Below, in pieces: positions 11,701 to 23,700 of a stretch of 64,000 bases of DNA. The notes beneath the pieces are model-generated. The model saw nothing but the letters and a program-made list of their open reading frames with translations. It ran no database searches and was not told the origin of the DNA. Positions within the stretch are counted from its first letter, which is position 1. Every line of letters starts with the position of its first letter. Origin of the DNA: Spisula solida (Eukaryota > Mollusca > Bivalvia > Venerida > Mactridae); contig OX365945.1 in NCBI GenBank assembly GCA_947247005.1, forward strand, positions 11,414,501 to 11,478,500. The letters are read 5' to 3'. The position numbers were made by a program, and so were the translations under genes.

Positions 11701-14700
11701 ATAGTCTATTGTTCCACACCCCACAACTACAAGTGGGTGAGTACGGACGGGCAGACAGACAGACAGAAGTCCAGCACAAAATCAATACATCTATAGGGCA
11801 GACATCATAACAAAAGCTATCATGACTATCCTTTCAGCAACTTCTTGACACAGGAATATTGTCAAGTCAAGAACTGGAAATCTTCAGTAGAAACAATTGA
11901 AGAAATCTAAGCTGGCTACAAGTTGACCATCTTGAATATGTTGAAGACGAAACTTCTTCCACACATTTACAGTTATCATGTTGATCAATTGCATTAAGTT
12001 TCATAAAATTGGACTAAAACTGTAAAAGTAGTTTACTCAACAAAATAAAATCTAAGATGGCCACCATTCCATCATCTTGAATTTCATTGGTGAAAGAAGT
12101 ATGTATGTATTGTAATGTTGATCATCTATATGTAGTTTTTTTATGAAATTTGGTTAAAAGCTGAGAAAGTAGTTCCCTCTACAAAATAAAATCCATGAAC
12201 ATACAACCACATGTCACGTGCATCATCTGTAAATATTCCAAAAACTACAGTAGGTCATTCCACAAAATGCTAACAGACCAACTGACACACCACCGTAGTG
12301 ACCCTGCATACGCCCTATAATCTGCTATACTTTGTAAATTGGTAACTTACCTTTTTCCAAATGGGATTTGTAGTTCACAATATTCAAATGAATTCTTTAC
12401 GTTTTCACTCAATCTTAAATGTACTTTGATTTTAACTCTGTCGTCTTCAACCTGTGAATACAGGAAACATTCTACAATGATACAGTCAAACCTGTGTTAG
12501 TGGTCACTTGAATTAACCAACCTTCTGTGTTAAACAACCATTATATTTTTTTTATTCTAGCTCTTTATTCCATTAAAACATGACACTTCACGCTATACAA
12601 ACGATATTTTATTTCTATCAAATTTTATTCAATATAATTCTGCTATTTTGGCTATGAGGATATATCAGGCACACTGAGCAATGGACCACCCTCGCCACAC
12701 AGATAAGGTATACAAGAGAATATCTGATTCTGTGTTTATCAAATAATACTATGTTACCTAGAAATGTCATCAAAAATAATGGAATTCATAAATCAACCTT
12801 TTACAAACAATTTTAAATCTGACCATAAATATCTCGTCAGAATTCAAAATTTTTGAACTTGTTTTTCAAGTACAAAAAAATATTTCCTCAACCTTTGTAA
12901 TAAATGCTAAACTAATAAACCCTGTATAATATACTTATCATTAATTCTGAAATTCACAGCACATTAAATCCAGAGTTATGAATACCTACTTACAAACATT
13001 TCGAAGCTGCCTGTGATTGGTGGTACACGTGTAGAATTAACCGTGTAGTGACATAGCGTAATCATCTCAAGAGGGGGAGTAAATCTTACGCGTCTAAAAG
13101 TAGCCCGGTCTTTATCTGGAACAAATACAAAGGCTACTTATTATTTGTACAGAATATTGCATAATTTTCTTATACTTTTTATTAGTGATTCATTGATTCT
13201 GAAACAAGCTCTGTATCATTTACTCTAAACATCTCATTCCTAATGGTATTCATCACATTGAGGGTTAATTTGTAATTCTTAAATGTTTTCAATAAAACCA
13301 AAATAATAATACCACCCTCGGAAAAGTTAGCAGCCAAATATTGAACAGAAATAAAGCATGGATAATGTGGTCTGATCCTGACCTTAACTCTTGGATATGT
13401 TAAAAGGTTCTTGCGTTGAATATAAAAGGTATTTTAAATTTGTGTATGATTTCACCTTGTGCGTCTTCTTGATACTCCCTGCTTATGAAAACAATTAACA
13501 TACAACCAGGGTTATAAATATAGACAAGATATCAACTGTTAAATTATGCTAATAGAAGGTCGAGGATTGTGTCAAATTCTCGGGACTATACCTTCTTCCG
13601 AAACATAAGCATCGGCACTCTGTACACAAGGATGGATGATAAGATGATTGAGTGGAGTGACCTCCCCTTCTGTTGATTGTGATATTGTCATGGTTACTGT
13701 GGGCATGGTTCCCTCCAGTTCAGCTTTACAAGACACGGTACCATACACGTCCCAAACATCTTCTATATTTTCTCGATCATACTGAAATACCGGACAAAGA
13801 AATGTTGACATTTATTCTGTGGAGAAAATAGAAACAACATGTTACCAGCTCTAACAGAAAGGTTATTGACAAAACAAGACTGCGTTCAATAAACGCTTAT
13901 GCCCCCTGTGGAAGCCTTGTCTATAAATAAGTCCAAAATTAGGTCAAGGTGAAGGTCAAAATGGGGTTAGGTGATACAGGTGTGTGGAGAGTGTTCATAT
14001 ACAACATCCATGCAAGTATGGAAGCTTTGTAGCAAGCCATAATGATGCTAGAAGAAACGGTCAATTTGGGTTAACCAGGACGGACGGACGAACGGACGGA
14101 CGGACGAACGAACGGACGGACAGGTGAATCACTATATGCCTCCCGATCTATCGATACGGGGGCATAAAAACGTATGTCTCCCTTAAAAATGATCCAACCT
14201 AAACTCAGACACGATACACTACTTGACCTAGTACCAAGTATTTATGTGAAGTTGCATTGTAATGGTTATTAAGAATAAGTGGAGGCTAATTTTGCGACTT
14301 CCCTCCAGCGAGAAAGACAGATATCCAGCACTAAATCAGTAGGACTCCACCAAAGACCTATACATAATGCAATAGGTCTTTGATTCCCCCAACTATATGT
14401 GGACGGCATAACTAGAAACAACAATTAACATGTTAAATTAAAAATCTTATTTCATTTTCCTTTCATAATCAAATGATTGGTACAAAATGGTAATGTTTAG
14501 ATATCAACAAAGGCCTACAGTTATCATTACAAACAAAGGATTTAAACATGAATGTTAAGGAGTTATACAAAAACATGCAACTTTAGCTCATGTGCATCAG
14601 GTACAACTACACTGTATATTAACATGAAATATTCTTTTACAATAATTTCGCATAATTGCAAAGATTTGTTCAGTAGACAAAAACTCAAACAAAGTGTATG

Positions 14701-17700
14701 TAGTCTCTCTATCAGAACAATTAGATAAACTTTACCAATCATGTTCCTTGATTGGTACAGTAGCCCCCTCGTATAGCTCAATCAAGTTACAAAACACATT
14801 TCATTAAATACTTTGAGGCAACAAAGATCAAACACACCAGTATAAACTAGAGTCTGACTATAAACAAACAAGGGATACATCAAATGTGGCCGCTTAAAAC
14901 ATGTGACCGTTTATTACAGGTTTATTTGGTATAACTTTGGCGAGATATCAGCTGCTTAAAACAGGTGGTTACTGGATTCAGCCGACCTGATGTCAACAGA
15001 GCCAAATTACAAATCAGGAAAATTGTATGCAGTCGATCACTTTTGCCAAACAAGAGGCATTCTATGACATTTTTCCATAATTAACTCAGTTTGTATTAAA
15101 GATAATCTTTCATAGCAGATTAAATTTTATTTTGGTCAGAAGCCATTGCTCTTTCATAAGTGTTAAATCCGGAATTCCTGATAAATCAGGAAAATTGACA
15201 TCCCTGCACGGTCAGACCACTAACACATGTTTGACTGTACTTAATAACAGACACCAACAACAACACCATTAAGGATGTTAACATCGTACATGTATATGTA
15301 CCCTCACTGGTTGGGTGGGTAGCAAACCCACAACCCCAACAACAATGGCCCCTAGCAGTGAAGTAACCATAACAAGAAGTATAATGCTGCAATTCTACAT
15401 TTCCAGTTGCAAAGGTAACAAAGTTAACATAATGGAAACATATTCACATTACCTGTACAGCTCTCACAAATTCTGTTATAGACAGGAACATCTGATTCTT
15501 GCCTTTATGTACCACTGGTTTCCAGGCTGGTTGCTGAAGTGAGAAATATCATATTGTAATCTTTGTATGATACCCTATAAATCAATTTATCAGATCAGTC
15601 ACTTGTTTACATAACATTGTGTACATAAACATTGCAATTACTCTTATCAATGTCTTATTTTAATGGATATTATGTGTATTAGTATGTAGCTAACTTAATA
15701 AGGTATTCATTGCTTTTTCCTTAATTTAAATGGTTGTAACAATAAAAATACCATGTTATGATAGTGCAATGTTTGTATACAAGTGACAGACCTGATTAAA
15801 CGGGTCAACACTGTTTCTCAATCATGTGTCTGTTATATTCGGCAGTAGATTCACATATCTAGTACCATAACCAGTACTAGCTTACCTTTCAACCAGCAAC
15901 TTATCCCGATGTGGAGAAAACATTTGACACCATCATTTTATGGAAGGGTATAATCTGACGTGAACAGGAACCAAACTTAGACCAGCAGTTATATATTCAG
16001 CGCACTTAACACTGGACCACGTCCTCAACCTACTGACAGATAATTTGACATAAATAAATAAAGAACAAGACTGCGTTCAATAAACGCTTTGCCCAAAGCT
16101 TGGCCATAAAAACAAGGGCCATAATTCTGTTGAAATGTTGGATATTGTTACATCGCTTTGACAATGTAAGGTGTTTATGATGGTAAACAAGTATGCCATG
16201 TTTGAAAGCAATGCCTTGATGGACTTTAATGCAACGGCATATAAAGACAGTAAAGTTAATAGATTTGTACAAACAAATAATATGAAACCTTCTGTGTTTT
16301 GGGAGCAGCACTTGACCTGTTTGCCATTTTAGCCAATAATGAGTCCACAGTTGTATCAAGGATTGTTCCAAATGGTGCGGCTTGTGAGAGAAATGCGTAT
16401 ATATCACTGGTTCTGTTCTCAACCTGAAAACCATACATTCAAAACTAACAACAGTTGTTTAGATAACCATAGAAACTATGTATTTCACATATTGCAACAA
16501 TCATTCAAGTTTGGGTTGATAATATTTGAGTACCAATTTTAAGGAACAGTAATTTTAAGTACACAAGAAGAAACAGTTGTTCAAAAGGGTACATAAGAAA
16601 TAAATTAATCAAGGGAGATAATTCACAAACTGACTGAGTTATGGTACTCATACTTTGCACATCCTCTTCATATTCTCTATCAATGAGTACATTTAAAGCA
16701 AAATCTGCCCATTAGGTATATAGTTATCCTGATAAAAGTGTAAAGGATGGACAGAATGATGTACCATAACCATCTTCCACCTAAGCAAGGATAACACCCC
16801 ACCCTTTTTTTGCAGGAGATAACACAATCAAAACATACCTCAGATGGTGGAACATTCCGCAGAAAATCTCCTAATGCACACAGCAAGGTAAAGCCAAGAG
16901 TTACTCCATGTCTAAATCATACAAAATACCAGAGGATTAATCCAAGACTTACTCCATGTCTAAATCATACAAAATACAAGAGGATAAATCCAAGACTTAC
17001 TCCATGTCTAAATCATACAAAATACAAGAGGATTAATCCAAGACTTACTCAATGTCTAAATCATACAAAATACAAGAGGATAAATCCAAGACTTACTCCA
17101 TGTCTAAATCATACAAAATACAAGAGGATTAATCCAAGACTTACGCCATGTCTAAATCATACAAAATATAAAAGTAAGTCCTAATTCTAAAGTACTGAAA
17201 TTCAAAGATTGGATGACAAAATTGAAAACATATCCAAATATCTCATCAAATTATTGTACTATAACATGACCATTTCTTTCATTTAGCTGAGGGCCTTATG
17301 ATAACATTTTAACGAACAATGATATATTTATAAGTATTAACACTGCTCCCCTTTCGACCAGGGTCAAAAATCATACATGGAAAATGGTTAGTTTTCCTAG
17401 ACCTTTGAATTTTAAGGAAATTTGGCTCTTAATCTAGCCCTCATTTCCAAAATGGTATTATCCCCAAGGAGTTATACAGTAACTAAAACATTTGTGTCTA
17501 TGATGTCACAATCAGATAAAAAATATCTAGATTAATACAGGATCTCATTGCTTTAATTATGCAATGACTGTTCTGCAATAGATGATTTACTTACATTTGT
17601 ATGAGAGGAGGTCTTGTATGAGAACCCTGCTGCACAAATGGTAAACAACACAATAGAAGTCCTGTCTGAAATACAAACAATAAACCAACTTGTACTGTCA

Positions 17701-20700
17701 GAGACTGCGGTATATTTGATGGGTTTATATTATCATTAATATATTATAAGATATTTATATAGCACTTTAATCATGTAAGTACACATTCAAAAGTGCTGTA
17801 CAGTCACAATTAAGACATGATTTGAACGATTTGAAATAGATATACACATGCAAACATAACAACAAATATATACAGTTTAAAGTTCAAGGAACAAAATATG
17901 AATTTTCAACATACATAAAAATTGAATGTTTCAAATCAGATTTGCTATGTGAACTGAATGTTTTTCAGTTTAATGTATATACATGTAAATCATCGCTCAT
18001 CTAACATCAGCCAGGTACACCACATCTAGAGCCTAGAGCATGGACCTTTCACTCAATTGCTTTGTCATACTGAAGACAAAATAAAATTGAATGTTATTTT
18101 GCTTGCTTATAGGAGAGATCTCCATCTTCATATGCAAAATGCCCACTGGCAATCAATTGGATGAATGAACAATAAAAACCTACCATTCACCAATAGCTAG
18201 CTGGTGGTATGAATACCTTTGTATACAAACATGATCTCTCCTATTAGCAGTCAGCATAAATGAAGGAAACTAGTGTTTCTGTTTTATGTACCCAATATTG
18301 AATTTGACCTAGATTTTGTTGAGATGATCATTGGGACCAAGTTTCAAAATGATTAGGTCAAAATTGCAACTTCTTGTGACTACGTATGATTTTTCTATGA
18401 TTTGACATTGTGACCTAGTTTTTGTCCCCAGATGACCCAATATCAATCTTGACCTTGATTTTGTCAAGAATGATCCAAACAAAAATGACTGACAATATGC
18501 ACAACTATGCTTGGTACCATTAAGTACTCATGTGAAGTTTCAATGAAATGTGACCAATGCTTAAGCAGAACAAGGCCTAAAATAAAATATTGTTTGTTTC
18601 CCCATCCCCTACTACCCGAAAAAAAACGGCCCTTACCAAAATATTTTATTGCCCAAATTGAAATAATATTTTTTTATGAAATATTTGGGATGAAAATATT
18701 AATTTTTGTTAAGAGGCTTGTTTCTTTCTATTACATTTCGTACATATTCTAAATTTAAGATGGTTGGTTTTCACCTTATAGTTACACATATTACTATATT
18801 TCATTATTTGTATGTCTTTACCAATAACTAGTATTCTGAAAGAATTAAAAAAAAATTTAACCTACCTACCTACCCATTCTAAATCTGCTTGGGTCGGGAT
18901 GGGAAACAAAGCATATTTTAAGTTTGGCCCAAGCATGGACAAACATTGTGACAGACGTCCAGCACCGAATATGTCTCCCCACTATATTTGGGAGACAAAA
19001 CTAGTCAGCCTACCTGTTTAACAACAACTACAGGCCATAACTTTCCTTGACTGGTACTCAATTCATATAATCAACCTACCTGTTCAACAACAACTACAGG
19101 CCATAACTTTCCTTGACTGGTACTCAATTCATATAATCAGCCTACCTGTTCAACAACAACTACAGGCCATAACTTTCCTTGACTGGTACTCAATTCATAT
19201 AATCAACATACCTGTTCAACAACAACTACAGGCCATAACTTTCCCTGACTGGTACTCAATTCATACACTGGTTTCTGGTCGGGCTTCTTACAGCTATCTC
19301 GAGATTGAATAAACTGCAAACATAAAACAAGTATTTCATTTTCAGTTTATGTTGAATGTCAATTTACTTCAACGATTTTACAGAGTTTCAGACATGCATC
19401 ATTTAGACTAGTACAATTAAAGGATTAAACAAGTCTAACAGAACAATATTGGTCGAGCCAACATAGAGATAACTAAACAGTTTTTGACACTAGAATGTAT
19501 ATCTCCCACAAAGGGCCATAACTCTCAGCAAAAATAATACAACCTAAAATTGCTGACAATATATGCACAATTACTCAGCATTGTTATCCACAGATTGCAT
19601 GAGAGTATATAATCTGACATACATGTTTTATGCTATAAACTTGTTTTCTTACGAGCTTAAGAAGTCACAACATCAAACATGTTCAGAGCTACAGATAAGG
19701 TTTTGGTCAATTGGGTATTTTACCCCCTAGTTTCAATTTTGATTGGGTTCTGACAAATTTTAATTGGGTATTTAATAAAACTCAAAGGGTAAATAAGCTT
19801 TTATGTACTATTTTTCACTATAACACCCTTTTCTATTTGGGTATTTCAGATTGTCATTGCTTTTTCTTACTCCCTCCTCTCAAAATCAATTGGGTTTTTA
19901 AGAAAATTAATTGGGTAATTACCCCAATACGCAGCTTATCTGTAGCTCTGCATGTTCTCTTACCTGAGACAAATATCATGGCGGCACACCAGGTAGAATT
20001 TTGGCATTGCTTACAAACACACACACATAAGCTACCATAGGTGGTCGGACACGTGGCATACCACAATAGAAATATATAAAATTCATTCCATGACTACTTA
20101 ATTCTTTGTTCTTGAAGTGGTCATTCCTTTGATCTTCAACAATGAAAGATCACCTAAGCTAGCGTATGTGGGGTGACCAAACTTATCCACAGAAAATATA
20201 CCTTTGAAAAGCCATCATCCGTACATCCAAGTTCAAACATTAATGACTTTGCAAACTCAGGATTTGTTGGTAAAGGCACATTATCTCCACCTTCAATTTT
20301 TGTAGCTTTTTTGATAAATGTCTGGTAAAGTCTGAAATACAGAAGTATAAAAAGTTTTTTTGTTTTGTTTTTGTTTTGAATTGTTTTTTATATTCAAAGG
20401 AATACTGTAGTGCACAGACAATCCAAAGCCACGCAGTGCCTAGCCATCTATCCAAGAGTCAGACATCGAACAAACCAACCATATCCCAAAAATGGATATA
20501 TCAAGCAAGCCTATATACTCACCCGCAATGAATGACACACTGTGGAGTTCAAACTCTGTGCATAATTAACAGTGTCTTAAGAACTGGCGCCAGTTCTTAA
20601 GTGTAAAACACCCCATAATTAACCATAAAGGGAGGTAATTACGAATGATAACTAGATTGAAATGAAGAATGATATCAATGGTGTGAAATTATTCATACTT

Positions 20701-23700
20701 TTTAAATTATACAAATTATTTGTGCAAGGAACTTTTTGATCACATGGTTATTTTAGTTCTGAACATCTTCATTTTTATCTCTTTTTTTACTCATTTAGTA
20801 ACTGTAGTATAATTATGACCGTCTGATAAACAGATATTGAACAATTTAACCAAGTTTAATTTTGCAACAATTATTTACTGTATACTTATTTTTGGTGGGC
20901 ACTGTACATATCACATAAATGTGTTTTCAACAAACATGAACAAATGCATACCTAACATGAATAAAATTTTCACAAACATGAACTGCACAAGAAACTGATC
21001 CAACTTAAATGTGTTTTTTCAGGAGTATGTTTTTTCATGTGTACTTTTAGATCTTTGTTATGAGCGAATGCAGTTCCGCAAACATCACACTTATATGGTC
21101 GTTCACCTGTATGTACTTTCCGATGCTCTTTCCAGTTGTCCCTGAAAGTAAATGCAGATTTACAAACATAACACTTGAAAGGTTTTTCACCAGTATGAAT
21201 TCTCGTATGAGCAATAAGTCTATTTTTTTGAGAAAAAGACGATCCACAAACATCACATTTGAAGGGTTTTTCTCCAGTATGCACCCTCTTGTGTTTAAGC
21301 AATTGACCGTTTGTTATAAATGCAGATCCACAAATATCACACTTGTGTGGTTTTTCACCTGTATGTATTTTCATGTGAGTATTCAGTGAATAAACTTGAT
21401 TAAATGATCTTCCACATACACTACACATATGCTTGGCATTAGATGACAGTGCTTGGCTGGAGATTACAGTGCTTGGCTTGAGATGACAGTGCTTGGCTGG
21501 AGATTACAGTGCTTGGCATTAGATGACAGTGCTTGGCTGGAGATGACAGTGTTGGCTGGAGATGACAGTGCATGGCTGGAGATGACAGTGCTTGGCTGGA
21601 GATTACAGTGCTTGGCATTAGATGACAGTGCTTGGCTGGAGATGACTGCTTGGCTGGAGATGACAGTGTTGGCTGGAGATGACAGTGCTTGGCTGGAGAT
21701 GACAGTGCTTGGCTTGAGATGACAGTGCTTGGCTGGAGATGACAGTGCTTGGCTGGAGATGACAGTGCATGGCTTGAGATTACAGTGCTTGGCTTGAGAT
21801 GACAGTGCTTGGCTGGAGATGACAGTGCTTGGCTGGAGATGATAGTGCTTGGCTGGAGATGACAGTGCTTGGCTGGAGATGACAGTGTTGGCTGGAGATG
21901 ACAGTGCTTGGCTGGAGATGACAGTGCTTGGCTGGAGATGACAGTGTTGGCTGGAGATGACAGTGCTTGGCTGGAGATGACAGTGCTTGGCTTGAGATGA
22001 CAGTGCTTGGCTTGAGATGACAGTGCTTGGCTTGAGATGACAGTGCTTGGCTGGAGATGACAGTGCTTGGCTGGAGATGACAGTGCTTGGCTTGAGATTA
22101 CAGTGCTTGGCTTGAGATGACAGTGCATGGCTGGAGATTACAGTGCTTGGCATTAGATGACAGTGCTTGGCTGGAGATGACTGCTTGGCTGGAGATGACA
22201 GTGTTGGCTGGAGATTACAGTGCTTGGCTGGAGATGACTGCTTGGCTGGAGATGACAGTGTTGGCTGGAGATTACAGTGCTTGGCTGGAGATGACTGCTT
22301 GGCTGGAGATGACAGTGCTTGGCTGGAGATGGCAGTGCTTTTAGTTCATAGGATCAAGACCACTACCTGAAAGTAAGTATACAAGCATTATTTACCCAGT
22401 GTCAAGTATTTCACAATTTGTTCCTAACCCATGCTTTTATTAAAATTGTATGGGCTAGTCTCTTGGAAAACTGGTTTTGGTAAATGAAAATGTTTTAAAG
22501 ATTAGGATATTGAATGGATGAAAGATACAATTATTATGAACAGTAACAGACCATTCGAGCAAAATGTAACAACAATTTACAAACGTATAGACCGTAAAAA
22601 CAGCCATGGTGTCAATGTTTTAAAACAGTCAGCCTTGATTCAGACATCTTTCAAGAAATCAATTAGTATTTACATGCATATATCAAACATGTCCACGTAC
22701 CAAAGTAGTTAAAGGTGAAGATTTTTCTGGCAATATCATCTGTGCAGTTTCGAAAATCATACTTGTTACGTCACATGTTTCCCTGATAGTCACACACCTG
22801 TAGTTCACAGTGTGTCTCTGACCAACTCCATCAACGTTGTACCCAATTAAGACCTTCAACATTGTCCTGCAAAACCTCATGAGTGTCTCAGAACCGAAGT
22901 TCACTAAATCTTAAATGCCAGTCAAAAGTGAAATATACCACATTTTCTGTGACATTCCTTGTCGGTAAGTTGAAATAGACAAATTTCGATTGCTTTCAAG
23001 ATTTTTTTCAGTTCCTTAAGGAAACTTATTTACGGTTGTTATTCTTATAAATATTTATTTTTTGTGATCTTTGGGATGTTCTCCATCTGGTGCAAATGAT
23101 CAAACCACTTTGTTTTTTATTTGTACACTAAAACCCAATTTCCTTTGCTGTTTGAATACTGTAAACTCTAATGACGGAAACTTTTATGGAGTTAACCGAA
23201 AGCGATTAAACAAAAGAGTAACTTGATAAAATGGAAACAGCCGATAATTACCGAAGCGTGCGCAATGCATTATGGTACATGACAGGGCTTTTTCTGTTCA
23301 TTTTGGGAAGTGGTCTTTGCCTCTCAACTTTGGGGAAAATATCGGTGTACAGTCAACTCTCGTTATCTCGAATTTCACGGGACCGTGGATATTACTTCGA
23401 CATAACGAAAATTCGAGATAGAATTTTCGGCATCGAAGTTGCAAGTTTTCCAGTTTCTGTCATTTTACGCCGCCATATTGTTACGGTCGTAAGAACGACA
23501 TATTCGTGAGAATTGCTCGTTGTGATATTTATGTACATGTATTTTATTTTAATTATTATTTTTACAAACAATTGTTCGAGATGACATGTTTATTGATGTT
23601 AGTATGTAACACGAAGTATTATGAAATGTTTGCGCAAATTGTGGCAAACAAATATTTGTTCAACAATGGAAGGCGCGAAAATTACAGGTAAATCGAAGAT

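Noticed and set aside
21439..22344. Long open frames over the 20-bp minisatellite on both strands
   Set aside because: They exist only because the repeat unit lacks stops in most phases. Peptides are pure repeats and appear on both strands.
22344..22370. Acceptor joining the exon at 22904-22701 to the zinc-finger exon
   Set aside because: TTTCAG at 22367 is a fair acceptor but all three frames stop before the fingers, so the link is not supported.
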